This document shows, piece after piece, positions 16,506-24,781 of a stretch of DNA of 47,409 nt. Below the pieces are notes generated by a model that ran no database searches, had not been told where the DNA came from, and was given only the letters and a program-made list of their open reading frames with translations. Position 1 is the stretch's first letter; each line of letters opens with the position of its first letter. Location: contig CAIQPR010000038.1 in the NCBI GenBank assembly GCA_903873775.1, forward strand, positions 1-47,409, given 5' to 3'. Both the position numbers and the translations under genes were made by a program. The stretch is from an uncultured Actinomycetes bacterium. GTDB lineage: Bacteria > Actinomycetota > Acidimicrobiia > Acidimicrobiales > RAAP-2.

Positions 16506-17685
16506 AGTCGGTGTCGATCTCTTCTCGGGAGATGCCGAGGAAATACAGAACCGCGTCCAGATACGGCACGCTGAGGGCCGCGTCGGCGTGCTCGCGCACG
16601 ACGGGCTTGGCGTTGAAAGCAATCCCGAGTCCGGCGGCGGAGAGCATGTCGATGTCATTCGCTCCGTCACCCACGGCGACCGTCTGTTGGAGGGGCACGC
16701 CCACCTGCTCGGCGAAGCGCACGAGCGCCCTCGCTTTGCCGGCACGATCGACCACCGCGCTGGCGAGGTGACCCGTGAGAACGCCGTCAACGATCTCGAG
16801 TCGATTGGCTTCGAGGAGATCGACCCCCAAGTCCGCGAGCAACGGCGCCAGTACTTCCGTGAATCCACCACTGACGACCGCGGGGACGTAGCCGAGTCGC
16901 TGGAGAGTGCGCAGGAGTGTTCGCGCACCCGGCGTCAAGCGCAACTGCGCGCGCACATCATCGAGCACGGAAGCGGGCAAGCCCTTGAGCAGGGCGACCC
17001 GTCGGCGCAGCCCTTCGGCGAAATCAATCTCACCCGCCATGGCGGCAGCCGTGATGCTCGCCACTTCGTCCGCATGACCGCTGCGTTCGGCGAGCAAATC
17101 GATGACTTCGTCCTGCAGCAACGTGGAGTCGGCGTCCATGACGACGAGGTGCTTGCTGCGACGGTGAAGACCCGCGCGCTGCACCGCGAGATCGACCCCC
17201 GCCTCCCCCGCCGCGTGCGTGAGGGCCTCGCGAAGTCGCCCGTGATGGGGACCCCGCACCACGAGCTCGTAGCAGTCGACCGGGTAACTCGCGAGGTGGA
17301 CAATGCGTTCGCAGGTGGCGTCACTCGCGGCGATCGCGTCAAAGATCACCCGCAAGGTTCCGCTCGTGATGGAGGGGGCGAGGAACGTCACCAGCAAGCG
17401 CTTGCCGTTCATGAATTCATCCGGCTCCACCGCGGTCACGGTCACGTCGATGCCGTCGCCAATGACGCCCGTTGCCGCGGCGCGGGCCCGCAGGTGCTCA
17501 GCCGTCTCCGCAGCGTCGACGGTGACCTCCACGCACAAGACGAGATACCCACGAATCGTGATCTGCGCCACGTCATTGATGTCACAAGCGCCCGCCGGGA
17601 GTTGTTGAATGGCCTCAAAGAGCTGCGCGCCCACGCCCTGACGGTCGGGTCCACTGGCGGTGATGAGATACGTGGCGGTCGTCAC
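16504..17685 (-). CDS. serB: Phosphoserine phosphatase with N-terminal ACT domains
   Basis: Final enzyme of serine biosynthesis, hydrolysing O-phosphoserine to serine. The GTG start beginning TTATYLITASGPDRQGVG was chosen because it opens the ACT domain; the frame stays open ten codons further 5'. Two ACT-like regulatory domains occupy about residues 3-80 and 90-165, followed by a HAD phosphatase domain. Motif I is VVMDADSTLL (Asp184 nucleophile, Asp186 acid), motif II lies in AVVSGGFTEVL, motif III Lys is in KARALVRF, and motif IV is VGDGANDIDML. The length (393 aa) matches mycobacterial SerB2. It is the last gene of the minus-strand run, 26 bp after the MFS gene. Confidence 0.95.
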   Translation of the reverse strand: MTTATYLITASGPDRQGVGAQLFEAIQQLPAGACDINDVAQITIRGYLVLCVEVTVDAAETAEHLRARAAATGVIGDGIDVTVTAVEPDEFMNGKRLLVTFLAPSITSGTLRVIFDAIAASDATCERIVHLASYPVDCYELVVRGPHHGRLREALTHAAGEAGVDLAVQRAGLHRRSKHLVVMDADSTLLQDEVIDLLAERSGHADEVASITAAAMAGEIDFAEGLRRRVALLKGLPASVLDDVRAQLRLTPGARTLLRTLQRLGYVPAVVSGGFTEVLAPLLADLGVDLLEANRLEIVDGVLTGHLASAVVDRAGKARALVRFAEQVGVPLQQTVAVGDGANDIDMLSAAGLGIAFNAKPVVREHADAALSVPYLDAVLYFLGISREEIDTD

Positions 17686-17711
17686 GCCACCAGCGTAACG
17701 GGCGCTAAGAA

Positions 17712-18971
17712 TCACTCGAGGTGGTCATTCGCGCGCAGCGCGGCGACGTCGGCGACGTGCACGTCACTACGAACGTCAAAGTTCCACGTCGCGTGGAGGG
17801 CGAGCGGAAGGACGGCGCAACCTCCCGCACACACGGCACCACCGAGCACCAGGGACGTGCGCACTGTCGTCGCGGCCGCAATCGCGCCGGCGCGCACTTG
17901 GCCGACGGTGGGACCGAGCGAGTAGCTCAACACTTCAATCCCCGCCATGCGGCCACGAACATCCGGCGGAATTGATTCGTTCCACATGGTGTTGCGGAAG
18001 ATCCCGCTCACGGCGTCCGCGCCGCCCGCAACGGCCAGGCAGAACCACGCCAACCAGAGCGACGGTGAGAGACCGGCCGCGAAAATGCCGAGGCCCCACA
18101 CCGTGGCCGCGGCGACGATCGCGCGACCGTAGTGATGCACCCGTCTCGCCCACCCCTGGGCCAACGCGGCGATCACGGCACCGACCGACATCGCGCAGTA
18201 AAGGGCGCCGAGGGCGTAACTCTGGTGGAAGTCCGCCGCGAGGAAGGGCAGCAACGAGACGGGGAACGCGAACACCATGGCAATCGTGTCGATCACGTAC
18301 GTTCCCAGGATGTCGCGACGCGACAACGCGTACCGGCCACCCGCGATCAACGACGCGAGCTCCACCCGACCCGCGTGTTCGGGTCGCGGGGTGGAAGGAA
18401 GTGAGTACAACAGAGGAAAGGTGATAGCCACCAAGGACGCCGTTAGCGCAAAGACGACCCACGCACCGAAGACCACGGCACCGAGACCGCCGAGAACGGG
18501 GCCGATGAGCGCCGCACCGGTGCTTTGCACCATTTCCAGTGACGCGGCTTCACGTTGCTGATCGTGTGACACCGCACTCTGGAAGAGCGCCGTGTAGCTC
18601 GGACGTTGCGTCCCGCTCACGGCGGCCAAGACCGCCGCAATGACGTAGATGACCAAGACCTGTGGGTGTGCGGCGTGCGCATTCCACGCCAAGGCGGCCA
18701 TCGAGAGAGCCAGCAGCACTTCGGTCACGAGAAGAATGACACGACGATCGAGATGGTCCGCAATAACACCGCCGTAGAGACCGAAGATCAAAATGGGCAC
18801 GAGTTCCACGGCGCCGAGGGCGCCGACGGCGAGCGGCGAATGCGTGAGACGCTGCAACTCGAACATCAACGCAACGTACGCCGCCTGCGTGCCGAGAGCA
18901 CTGACCGCGCTGTAGAGAAAGAGCCGGCGGAACGCCGAGGAGATACGTAGCGGTGCGAGAAGAGACGACAC
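17712..18971 (-). CDS. MFS exporter (EntS/MFS_3-like)
   Basis: Membrane protein of 419 aa with about 12 hydrophobic helices. The loop between helices 2 and 3 reads YGGVIADHLDRRVILL, the MFS_3 form of the G-x3-D-R motif A, and the second half carries AALAQGWARRVHHYGR. The family includes enterobactin exporter EntS and macrolide efflux proteins. The frame is open far upstream through the acyltransferase gene, but that part has no membrane-protein character. GTG at 18971, five bases after the acyltransferase stop, is therefore the sensible start. It is probably co-translated with the acyltransferase. The substrate is unknown. Confidence 0.85.
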   Translation of the reverse strand: MSSLLAPLRISSAFRRLFLYSAVSALGTQAAYVALMFELQRLTHSPLAVGALGAVELVPILIFGLYGGVIADHLDRRVILLVTEVLLALSMAALAWNAHAAHPQVLVIYVIAAVLAAVSGTQRPSYTALFQSAVSHDQQREAASLEMVQSTGAALIGPVLGGLGAVVFGAWVVFALTASLVAITFPLLYSLPSTPRPEHAGRVELASLIAGGRYALSRRDILGTYVIDTIAMVFAFPVSLLPFLAADFHQSYALGALYCAMSVGAVIAALAQGWARRVHHYGRAIVAAATVWGLGIFAAGLSPSLWLAWFCLAVAGGADAVSGIFRNTMWNESIPPDVRGRMAGIEVLSYSLGPTVGQVRAGAIAAATTVRTSLVLGGAVCAGGCAVLPLALHATWNFDVRSDVHVADVAALRANDHLE

Positions 18972-18975
18972 GGGA

Positions 18976-19629
18976 TCAGGCCACGGGCGGCCCGGCGACC
19001 CAGCCCAGCGTCGCGTCATAGTGACGCAAGACCTTGGCCGGAACACCGCCGAGAACAACGTGGTCCGGATACGTGCCGCGTACGACCGCGCCGGCGGCCA
19101 CGACCGTATTGCGACCGAGGTGCGTACCCGGAAGAATGACGACATTGGCCCCGAGCCAGCTTCCCGATCCGATGGACACCGCGGCTTCGTGTGGGGTCTG
19201 CCAGCCGACGGCACTGTCGGGATCTTCGTAGCCGTGGTTCTGATCGGTGATGTACACGTAGGGGCCGGTCTGAATCTCGTCACCTAATTCGATCGACCAG
19301 TGGCCGATGATGTGCGATCCGCGCCCAATGATGCACTTGCGACCAATGGTGACCGTCGGGGACGCGAGCATGGGCTGCCCGGGTCCGATACCGGCCGTCA
19401 GGCACACGTTCGGACCGACGAGGGTCTCGTCGCCAATAGAGAGGTACTTCTCGTTGTAGATCACGCCTTGGGGGGCCATGAGTGCCGCACCGCGTCCGAA
19501 GTAACCGAACTCGTGGGCGTAGCCATCGTCAGGTCCCACGATGGCGACTTCGTTGAGGTAGCGACGCCACCGTCGTACCTGCGCGCCGAGTGCGCGTCGA
19601 AGTCGAAGCCGAGTTGTCACCTGCGCCAC
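18976..19629 (-). CDS. Left-handed beta-helix (hexapeptide) acyltransferase
   Basis: A 217-residue protein with imperfect hexapeptide repeats running through most of its length (for example LSIGDETLVGPNVCLTAG, VTIGRKCIIGRGSHI, SIGSGSWLGANVVILPGTHLGRNTVVAAGAVVRG). This is the left-handed beta-helix fold of sugar or antibiotic O-acetyltransferases. The active-site loop ITDQNHGYEDP supplies the usual catalytic His (about residue 132), and the C-terminus GGVPAKVLRH is typical of the WbbJ/maltose acetyltransferase group. It is likely to acetylate a glycan or other hydroxylated compound with acetyl-CoA. The start is GTG. It directly precedes the MFS gene and follows recA by 54 bp. Confidence 0.85.
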   Translation of the reverse strand: MAQVTTRLRLRRALGAQVRRWRRYLNEVAIVGPDDGYAHEFGYFGRGAALMAPQGVIYNEKYLSIGDETLVGPNVCLTAGIGPGQPMLASPTVTIGRKCIIGRGSHIIGHWSIELGDEIQTGPYVYITDQNHGYEDPDSAVGWQTPHEAAVSIGSGSWLGANVVILPGTHLGRNTVVAAGAVVRGTYPDHVVLGGVPAKVLRHYDATLGWVAGPPVA

Positions 19630-19683
19630 GCTACCGGTCCCGGCCGCGCCCGCGAGGACGACGACCGGGACCTAGAGACGTGA

Positions 19684-20730
19684 TTAGTCGAGAGTGATCG
19701 GCGAATCGACGTCGATCGCCTCGTCCTCAACGGGCTTGGCGGCTTCGGCGATGTGGTCGCGCACGCGCTGATCGATTTCCGCCATGAGCTGGGGGTTCTC
19801 ACGCAGGAAGTTCTTGACGTTCTCGCGACCCTGGCCCAATTGCTCGCCCTCGTAGGTGAACCACGCACCGGCCTTCTTCACGAAACCGAGTTCCACGGCC
19901 ACGTCGAGAATCGAACCCTCACGGCTAATGCCGTGGCCGTACATGATGTCAAACTCCGCCTGCTTGAACGGCGAGGCGACCTTGTTCTTTACGACCTTCA
20001 CGCGCGTGCGGTTACCCACCACTTCCGTGCCGTCCTTAATGGACTCCACGCGACGGATGTCGAGTCGCACCGACGAGTAGAACTTCAGCGCGCGGCCTCC
20101 GGGGGTCACCTCGGGCGATCCGTACATCACGCCGATCTTTTCGCGCAGCTGGTTGATAAACAACGCAATGGTGTCGGACTTGTTCAGGTTGGCCGTCACC
20201 TTGCGCAGCGCCTGACTCATCAGTCGCGCCTGCAGACCCACGTGGGAGTCGCCCATCTCACCTTCGATTTCTGCGCGCGGCGTCAACGCAGCGACGGAGT
20301 CGATCACGATGACGTCGAGGGCCCCCGACCGGATCAACATGTCCACAATCTCGAGTGCCTGTTCACCGGTGTCCGGCTGGCTGATCAACAAGTCATCGAC
20401 GTTCACACCAATCGCCTTGGCGTAGACCGGGTCCATCGCGTGTTCGGCGTCGATGTAGGCACAGACGCCACCATTGCGCTGGGCCTCGGCGACGAGGTGC
20501 ATGGCGAGGGTGGACTTTCCGGATGACTCCGGGCCGTAGAGCTCGACGATGCGTCCACGCGGGAGACCTCCGATACCAAGAGCGAGGTCCAGTGAGAGCG
20601 CACCGGTGGAGATGGACTCCAAGTTCATGTGGAGGTTTTCGCCCATCCGCATGATCGATCCCTTACCGAACTGCTTCTCAATCTGGCCCAGGGCCACTTC
20701 GAGGGCCTTGCTGCGGTCGTCAGTTGCCAT
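19684..20730 (-). CDS. recA: Recombinase RecA
   Basis: DNA strand-exchange ATPase and LexA co-protease (348 aa, the normal size). The ATG at 20730 was chosen over an earlier frame start because AAGGAG (20737-20742) lies six bases upstream and the protein then begins [30 protein letters not shown], as in other RecAs. Walker A is GPESSGKST (66-74), Walker B is [12 protein letters not shown], loop L1 is in [21 protein letters not shown], and loop L2 is [22 protein letters not shown]. An acidic tail ends the protein. A LexA box and a second palindrome lie upstream. The usual actinobacterial neighbour recX is not downstream; an acyltransferase is there instead. Confidence 0.99.
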   Translation of the reverse strand: MATDDRSKALEVALGQIEKQFGKGSIMRMGENLHMNLESISTGALSLDLALGIGGLPRGRIVELYGPESSGKSTLAMHLVAEAQRNGGVCAYIDAEHAMDPVYAKAIGVNVDDLLISQPDTGEQALEIVDMLIRSGALDVIVIDSVAALTPRAEIEGEMGDSHVGLQARLMSQALRKVTANLNKSDTIALFINQLREKIGVMYGSPEVTPGGRALKFYSSVRLDIRRVESIKDGTEVVGNRTRVKVVKNKVASPFKQAEFDIMYGHGISREGSILDVAVELGFVKKAGAWFTYEGEQLGQGRENVKNFLRENPQLMAEIDQRVRDHIAEAAKPVEDEAIDVDSPITLD

Positions 20731-20758
20731 TCTCAACTCCTTGGTCTTTGTCACGCGA

Positions 20759-20773
20759 GGAACCGTAGGTTCC
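20759..20773 (-). promoter_or_regulatory. Palindrome in the recA 5' leader
   Basis: GGAACC-GTA-GGTTCC, a perfect 6-bp inverted repeat with a 3-bp spacer, 28 bp upstream of the recA start and between the LexA box and the ribosome site. It could be a leader hairpin or a second regulator site. It does not match the LexA consensus. Confidence 0.4.
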
Positions 20774-20812
20774 CGTTGTCACATCGGTCGGACTCCACCC
20801 AGATCACCGTAC

Positions 20813-20830
20813 TACGAACACTTGTTCGTA
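20813..20830 (-). promoter_or_regulatory. LexA (SOS) box of recA
   Basis: TACGAAC-ACTT-GTTCGTA: perfect 7-bp arms around the core GAAC-N4-GTTC, the Gram-positive/actinobacterial LexA site. It lies 83-100 bp upstream of the recA start, so recA should be DNA-damage inducible. Confidence 0.92.
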
Positions 20831-20878
20831 TGGTGGATTTCTTCACGTATCTGGGCGAGTGAGAACCGAAAGAACGGC

Positions 20879-22108
20879 TCAGTCGACGAGCGAACTGTAA
20901 ATCAGTTGCTGGAGTTCGCGGCGGATGTTGTGGGTGCCACTCGGTAAGAGCTGGGTGTAGAAACCCACCGTGAGATCCTCGAGTGGGTCCACCCAGAAGG
21001 CCGTCGAGGCCGCGCCACCCCAGGCGAAGGTGCCTTCGCTCACAAGGGACTTGTTCTCGCGGCGATCCAGCACTACCGAGAAACCGAGCCCGAAGCCGAC
21101 GCCGGCCTGCTGATCTTCGGAGAAGCTGTCGACGGCGTATTCGGCCAAATCGACGTCACCGGGCAGGTGATTCTCCGTCATCAGGTCAAGAGTGCGATTG
21201 GAGACCAGTCGCACACCATCGAGTTCGCCGCCGTTCAGCAGCATCGTCATGAAGCGCTGGTAGTCGTGCGCCGTGGACAGGAGTCCACCACCACCGCCGT
21301 AGAGGCGAGGAACCTTGAGCGCGAGTGCCGACATATCGGTCAAGGGAATGCAGCCGTCCGGCGTTGGGTAATAGAGCGTCGAGAGTCGGTCCGCCTTGTC
21401 CTGCGGGCAGTACCACTCGGTGTCGGTCATCCCCAAGGGATCAAGAATCCGCTCGCGGAAGAAGTCCGACAGACTCTGACCACTCCAGATCTCGACCAGT
21501 CGACCGAGCACGTCGGTGGAGACGGAATAATTCCATCCACTGCCCGGCTGAAAACGCAGCGGCATCGAGCACCAGTCCGAGACGGCCTGCGCGAGATCGG
21601 CGCCTTTGGGAAAGCCGAAGTCGTACCCGTTCGCACGGTAGATCGCGTCGGTGACGTGGAGGTAGGTGAAGCCGTACGTGAGTCCACTCATGTGACTCAG
21701 CAGGTGATGCACGCGCACCGGCTCGGTCGCCGGCACGGTCACGGGTGCCGTCGGTGGACCCGAGACGTACACGCGCGCACTGCGCAGTTCTTCGATCCAC
21801 TTTCCCGCGTCGTCGTTGAGATCGAAGGCTCCCTCTTCGTAGAGCATCATGACGGCAATCGACGTCAGCGGCTTGGTCATGGAATAGATCCGCCAGATGG
21901 TGTCGTCCTCGACCAACAACCCGGCCTCGCGGTCACGGTGACCACCCTTGCCGGTGTAGACGACCTGTCCGCCGCGCGCCACCGTCACGAGCCACCCCGG
22001 CAAGCGTCGGTCGTCCACGTAGTGATCGAAGTGTTCCTGGATCCGCGCCAGTCGTCGGGGATCGAAACCCAACTCCGCCGCGTCACCCTCGAGCTGCAAT
22101 GCCCCCAT
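20879..22108 (-). CDS. Serine hydrolase of the beta-lactamase (class C/EstB-like) family
   Basis: A 409-residue serine hydrolase. The SxxK nucleophile motif is S76-M-T-K79 (RIYSMTKPLTSIAVMMLYEEG), and the second motif is Y194-S-V196 (GSGWNYSVSTDVLGRLVE), the Tyr-x-x form used by EstB-type esterases and class C-like enzymes. GGAAST and WVDP near the C-terminus provide the third-motif region. No signal peptide is visible, so it is probably cytoplasmic and an esterase or peptidase, not a true beta-lactamase. GGGGGAGAG before the ATG is a strong ribosome site. It lies 12 bp after the RNase H-like gene, as the last gene of the rimO-pgsA-cinA operon. Confidence 0.88.
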   Translation of the reverse strand: MGALQLEGDAAELGFDPRRLARIQEHFDHYVDDRRLPGWLVTVARGGQVVYTGKGGHRDREAGLLVEDDTIWRIYSMTKPLTSIAVMMLYEEGAFDLNDDAGKWIEELRSARVYVSGPPTAPVTVPATEPVRVHHLLSHMSGLTYGFTYLHVTDAIYRANGYDFGFPKGADLAQAVSDWCSMPLRFQPGSGWNYSVSTDVLGRLVEIWSGQSLSDFFRERILDPLGMTDTEWYCPQDKADRLSTLYYPTPDGCIPLTDMSALALKVPRLYGGGGGLLSTAHDYQRFMTMLLNGGELDGVRLVSNRTLDLMTENHLPGDVDLAEYAVDSFSEDQQAGVGFGLGFSVVLDRRENKSLVSEGTFAWGGAASTAFWVDPLEDLTVGFYTQLLPSGTHNIRRELQQLIYSSLVD

Positions 22109-22120
22109 GACTCTCCCCCT

Positions 22121-22975
22121 TCACACCCCTGGTGGTGCCACCACGCCGACGAGCCACCCTTCCTCCTCGCGTACGAGAGAGCGGGTCGCCGACGTCAAAG
22201 GTTTTAGCAGTGACGAGGACGTGAGTGCCTGACCACTCTCCACACAACCACGTAGCCACCGAACAACCGCGCGCACCTGTTGTTCGTCGCGCACGGCACC
22301 CCGTTCGTCGCGCCACGACGGGAGGGAGAAGAAGTACTCACCGACCACGACGGTGGCGGGCCGCGTCTCAAAAGGCCACTGTTGAACATGTCCTTCACGA
22401 GCGAGACGCTCGACGAAGACTTGTCCGAGGAGCGACTGCGAACCAACGGCGCCCGCCCCCGTCAGTTGGAACGGGGATTTAATGGTTCCCCCGACGACCC
22501 GCTCGATGGTGCGCTGGCCTTCCGTGACCCGTGGTCGCAGACCATCGGGCACCGCGGTGGTGGGGGCGAGACCGTCGTAGCGGCGCCCTCGCGGATGCCC
22601 CCAGAACAGTGCCGAGTTCGCCCTCAGATTCGCATGCGCAGCGACCTCGAAACGATTGTTGTCATTGTCGTCGGCGTCACGAACTTCCTTCATCAGCCAT
22701 CGCCGCATCGCTCGCCACGGCGTTCCGTCGAGGCCGAGCGCCGACGCCGTGCCTGTGGGCCACCCGAGGGCGATATCGAGTACTACCAAGGTGCGCTCGC
22801 CGGCGAAGATCAGAGTTGCGATGAGATCGAGCAGTTCGCGACGGGTCGCTACATTGCGGGTGCGTATGGGTCCGCGAGGTGACGACCACCCGACCCAGAG
22901 AGAGTCCCGGCCGAGGCTCGGACGGGATGACGCCGAGAAATCAATAGCGACGAAACGGTCGAATGCGTCAATCAA
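22121..22975 (-). CDS. RNase H-like fold protein (predicted nuclease, DUF429-like)
   Basis: A 284-residue protein starting at TTG inside the end of cinA (8-bp overlap). It opens DRFVAIDFSAS, the first strand and catalytic-Asp motif (D12) of RNase H-fold proteins. Further acids sit at equivalent spots: D67 (TLVVLDIALGWP), E213 (TVVVGEYFFSLPS) and D230 (VRDEQQVRAVVRWL). The layout recalls DUF429 and the 'VVDWSA' proteins often mislabelled as molybdopterin or cobalamin synthesis proteins. Function is unproven; nuclease or phosphotransfer activity is possible. Its tight overlap with cinA suggests co-expression. The fold assignment is by motif recognition only. Confidence 0.6.
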   Translation of the reverse strand: MIDAFDRFVAIDFSASSRPSLGRDSLWVGWSSPRGPIRTRNVATRRELLDLIATLIFAGERTLVVLDIALGWPTGTASALGLDGTPWRAMRRWLMKEVRDADDNDNNRFEVAAHANLRANSALFWGHPRGRRYDGLAPTTAVPDGLRPRVTEGQRTIERVVGGTIKSPFQLTGAGAVGSQSLLGQVFVERLAREGHVQQWPFETRPATVVVGEYFFSLPSWRDERGAVRDEQQVRAVVRWLRGCVESGQALTSSSLLKPLTSATRSLVREEEGWLVGVVAPPGV

Positions 22976-24227
22976 GGGCGTCGAGCGCGCGACGAAGCAG
23001 GTCGAGAGCGCTGATCGCTCCGTAGGAACGCACGCGGGGTCGGTCCCCGGGGAGTCGGAGCTGCGCGTGGCTCACCGTGTCACCAATGGCCCAGCCCACG
23101 AACACCGTTCCCGGTGGCTGATCATCCTGGGGGTCGGGACCCGCAACCCCCGTGATCGCGAGGCCCACGTCACTGCCGAGAACTCGGCGAGCGCCAAGGG
23201 CCATCTGCTCCGCGGCCTGACCCGAAACAACCGGTCCCTCATCCACTTCCAGCACATTGAACTTGACCTCGGAGGCGTAACTCACGACGCAGCCGCGAAA
23301 CCACTGCGACGCGCCAACAACATTCACGCAACGGCTCGAGATGAGTCCACCCGTGAGTGACTCCGCGAGTCCGAGGGTCCAACCCCGCTCACGCAGTCGA
23401 CGAGCCACCGCGTCCTCCATCGTTTCGTCATCGGTGCCGAAGATGATGTCGCCCAGTTTCGAGGTGATGATCTCGCGTACGACAACTTCTTCCTCGTCGA
23501 GAATGCGACGGGCGTCTTCGGCGTTCTGACCACGCGCGGTGAGTCGCACCTTGATGCCCTCAATGCCCGACGCGAGAAAGGCGATTGTCACCGACTCCGA
23601 GGCTTCCATTTCGACGAACCGATCCGCCAAGGCTTCGGCGAGTCCCGATTCGCTGGCGCCCCAGGTTTTCAGGACACGAGAGGCAATCACGGAGGTCTCA
23701 CCGTTGGCTCGTTCACGTTCGAGGAGATCCGGAAGGATCGTGCGCTCAAACATCTCGGTCATTTCGTAGGGCACACCGGGCACCGCGTAGATCACCTTGT
23801 TGCCGACCGGACAGATGAGTCCCGGCGCGGTGCCGCGGCGCTGGTCAATCACGGTCGCCCCGCGCGGCACGTCGGCTTGCAGCAAGTTGTTCGCCGGCAT
23901 CTCGCGCTGGCGCGAATTGAACATCTCCCGGATGCGCTCCACGATGGCGTCGTCACGCTCCAGCGGGACGTTCATGATCTCGGCGATCGCGGCGCGGGTG
24001 ATGTCGTCCTGGGTGGGCCCGAGGCCACCGCAGACAATCAGCGCGTCGCTGCGGGCGAGGGCGGTGCGAAAGGCGAGCACCATGCGTTCGTGGTTATCAC
24101 CCACGTGTTGGTGGAAGTGGCTCGCGAGTCCGTTGGCGGCGAGCTGTTCACCCAGCCACTGCGAGTTGGTGTCGGCGATTTGGCCGAGCAGGAGTTCTGT
24201 TCCGACGGCGACAATTTCGACTCTCAC
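22968..24227 (-). CDS. cinA: CinA-family nicotinamide-nucleotide amidase
   Basis: Two-domain protein of 419 aa. The N-terminal MoCF/molybdopterin-binding-like domain (VEIVAVGTELLLGQIADTNSQWLGEQLAANG ... GGLGPTQDDITRAAIAE) has ADP-ribose pyrophosphatase activity in characterised CinA. The C-terminal PncC domain (LAESLTGGLISSRCVNVVGASQWFRGCVVSYASEVKFNVL ... AITGVAGP) deamidates NMN in NAD salvage. The signature ESCTGG appears here as ESLTGG, a Cys-to-Leu change. GTG at 24227 overlaps the pgsA stop as GTGA and gives the usual CinA length; the longer open frame 5' of it has no family character. It is part of a tightly overlapped operon. Confidence 0.95.
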   Translation of the reverse strand: MRVEIVAVGTELLLGQIADTNSQWLGEQLAANGLASHFHQHVGDNHERMVLAFRTALARSDALIVCGGLGPTQDDITRAAIAEIMNVPLERDDAIVERIREMFNSRQREMPANNLLQADVPRGATVIDQRRGTAPGLICPVGNKVIYAVPGVPYEMTEMFERTILPDLLERERANGETSVIASRVLKTWGASESGLAEALADRFVEMEASESVTIAFLASGIEGIKVRLTARGQNAEDARRILDEEEVVVREIITSKLGDIIFGTDDETMEDAVARRLRERGWTLGLAESLTGGLISSRCVNVVGASQWFRGCVVSYASEVKFNVLEVDEGPVVSGQAAEQMALGARRVLGSDVGLAITGVAGPDPQDDQPPGTVFVGWAIGDTVSHAQLRLPGDRPRVRSYGAISALDLLRRALDALD

Positions 24228-24781
24228 GTGGCCGCGGCCTTCTTTCCGTCGGCGTAGTACTGCCAACCCGTGTAGAGCGTAAGGGTGACAGCGACCCAGA
24301 TCGTCGCGATCTGTAGCCAGTGCAGATTGGCGGTCGGCGGGAGGACGCAGAAGGCAATGGCCCAGTCCTGAATAAACGTCTTCCACTTCGGCAACGTGCG
24401 CGCCGGAATCGAAATACCCAACTTCGAGGACTTCGAGCGATACCAGGTCATCCACGCTTCACGCAGGGTGATGATGACGACCGGAATCCACGACATGCGA
24501 CCGACAGCGGCCAGGGTGAAAAGAGAGCCGAGAACCACGACCTTGTCGGCGAGGGGATCAAGAAACGCGCCAGAGGTCGTCGTGCCCTGGCGGCGCGCGA
24601 CGATGCCGTCGAAGTAGTCCGACGCGGCGGCCACGAATCCGACGCCGGCGGTGATCCACGAGGCGCCCTTACTCACGATCAACCAAATGAAGATGGGCGT
24701 GACGACGAGGCGAAATGCGGTGAGCAGGTTCGCCGGCGTCAACAGAGCGGTGGGTCCGTAGGTGCGCTGGTCCATGCTCAC
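24224..24781 (-). CDS. pgsA: CDP-diacylglycerol-glycerol-3-phosphate 3-phosphatidyltransferase
   Basis: Membrane enzyme (185 aa) making phosphatidylglycerol phosphate, the first committed step to phosphatidylglycerol and cardiolipin. The CDP-alcohol phosphotransferase motif D-G-x2-A-R-x8-G-x3-D-x3-D is present as DGIVARRQGTTTSGAFLDPLAD. An N-terminal TPANLLTAFRLVVTPIFIWLI helix and three further helices follow. The GTG start overlaps the rimO stop by four bases (GTGA). The order rimO-pgsA-cinA is a common actinobacterial arrangement. Confidence 0.93.
   Translation of the reverse strand: MSMDQRTYGPTALLTPANLLTAFRLVVTPIFIWLIVSKGASWITAGVGFVAAASDYFDGIVARRQGTTTSGAFLDPLADKVVVLGSLFTLAAVGRMSWIPVVIITLREAWMTWYRSKSSKLGISIPARTLPKWKTFIQDWAIAFCVLPPTANLHWLQIATIWVAVTLTLYTGWQYYADGKKAAAT

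Noticed and set aside
16342..17925. 527-codon plus-strand frame opposite serB
   Set aside because: Runs through the palindrome and terminator region and is antisense to all SerB motifs. It has no ribosome site or recognisable fold.
20879..22108. Antibiotic-resistance beta-lactamase
   Set aside because: It has the Ser-x-x-Lys and Tyr motifs but no signal peptide, and the EstB-like Tyr-Ser-Val form. Esterase or peptidase is more likely.
21167..22207. 346-codon plus-strand frame opposite the beta-lactamase-family gene
   Set aside because: Antisense to SMTK and YSV motifs; Arg/His-rich and featureless.
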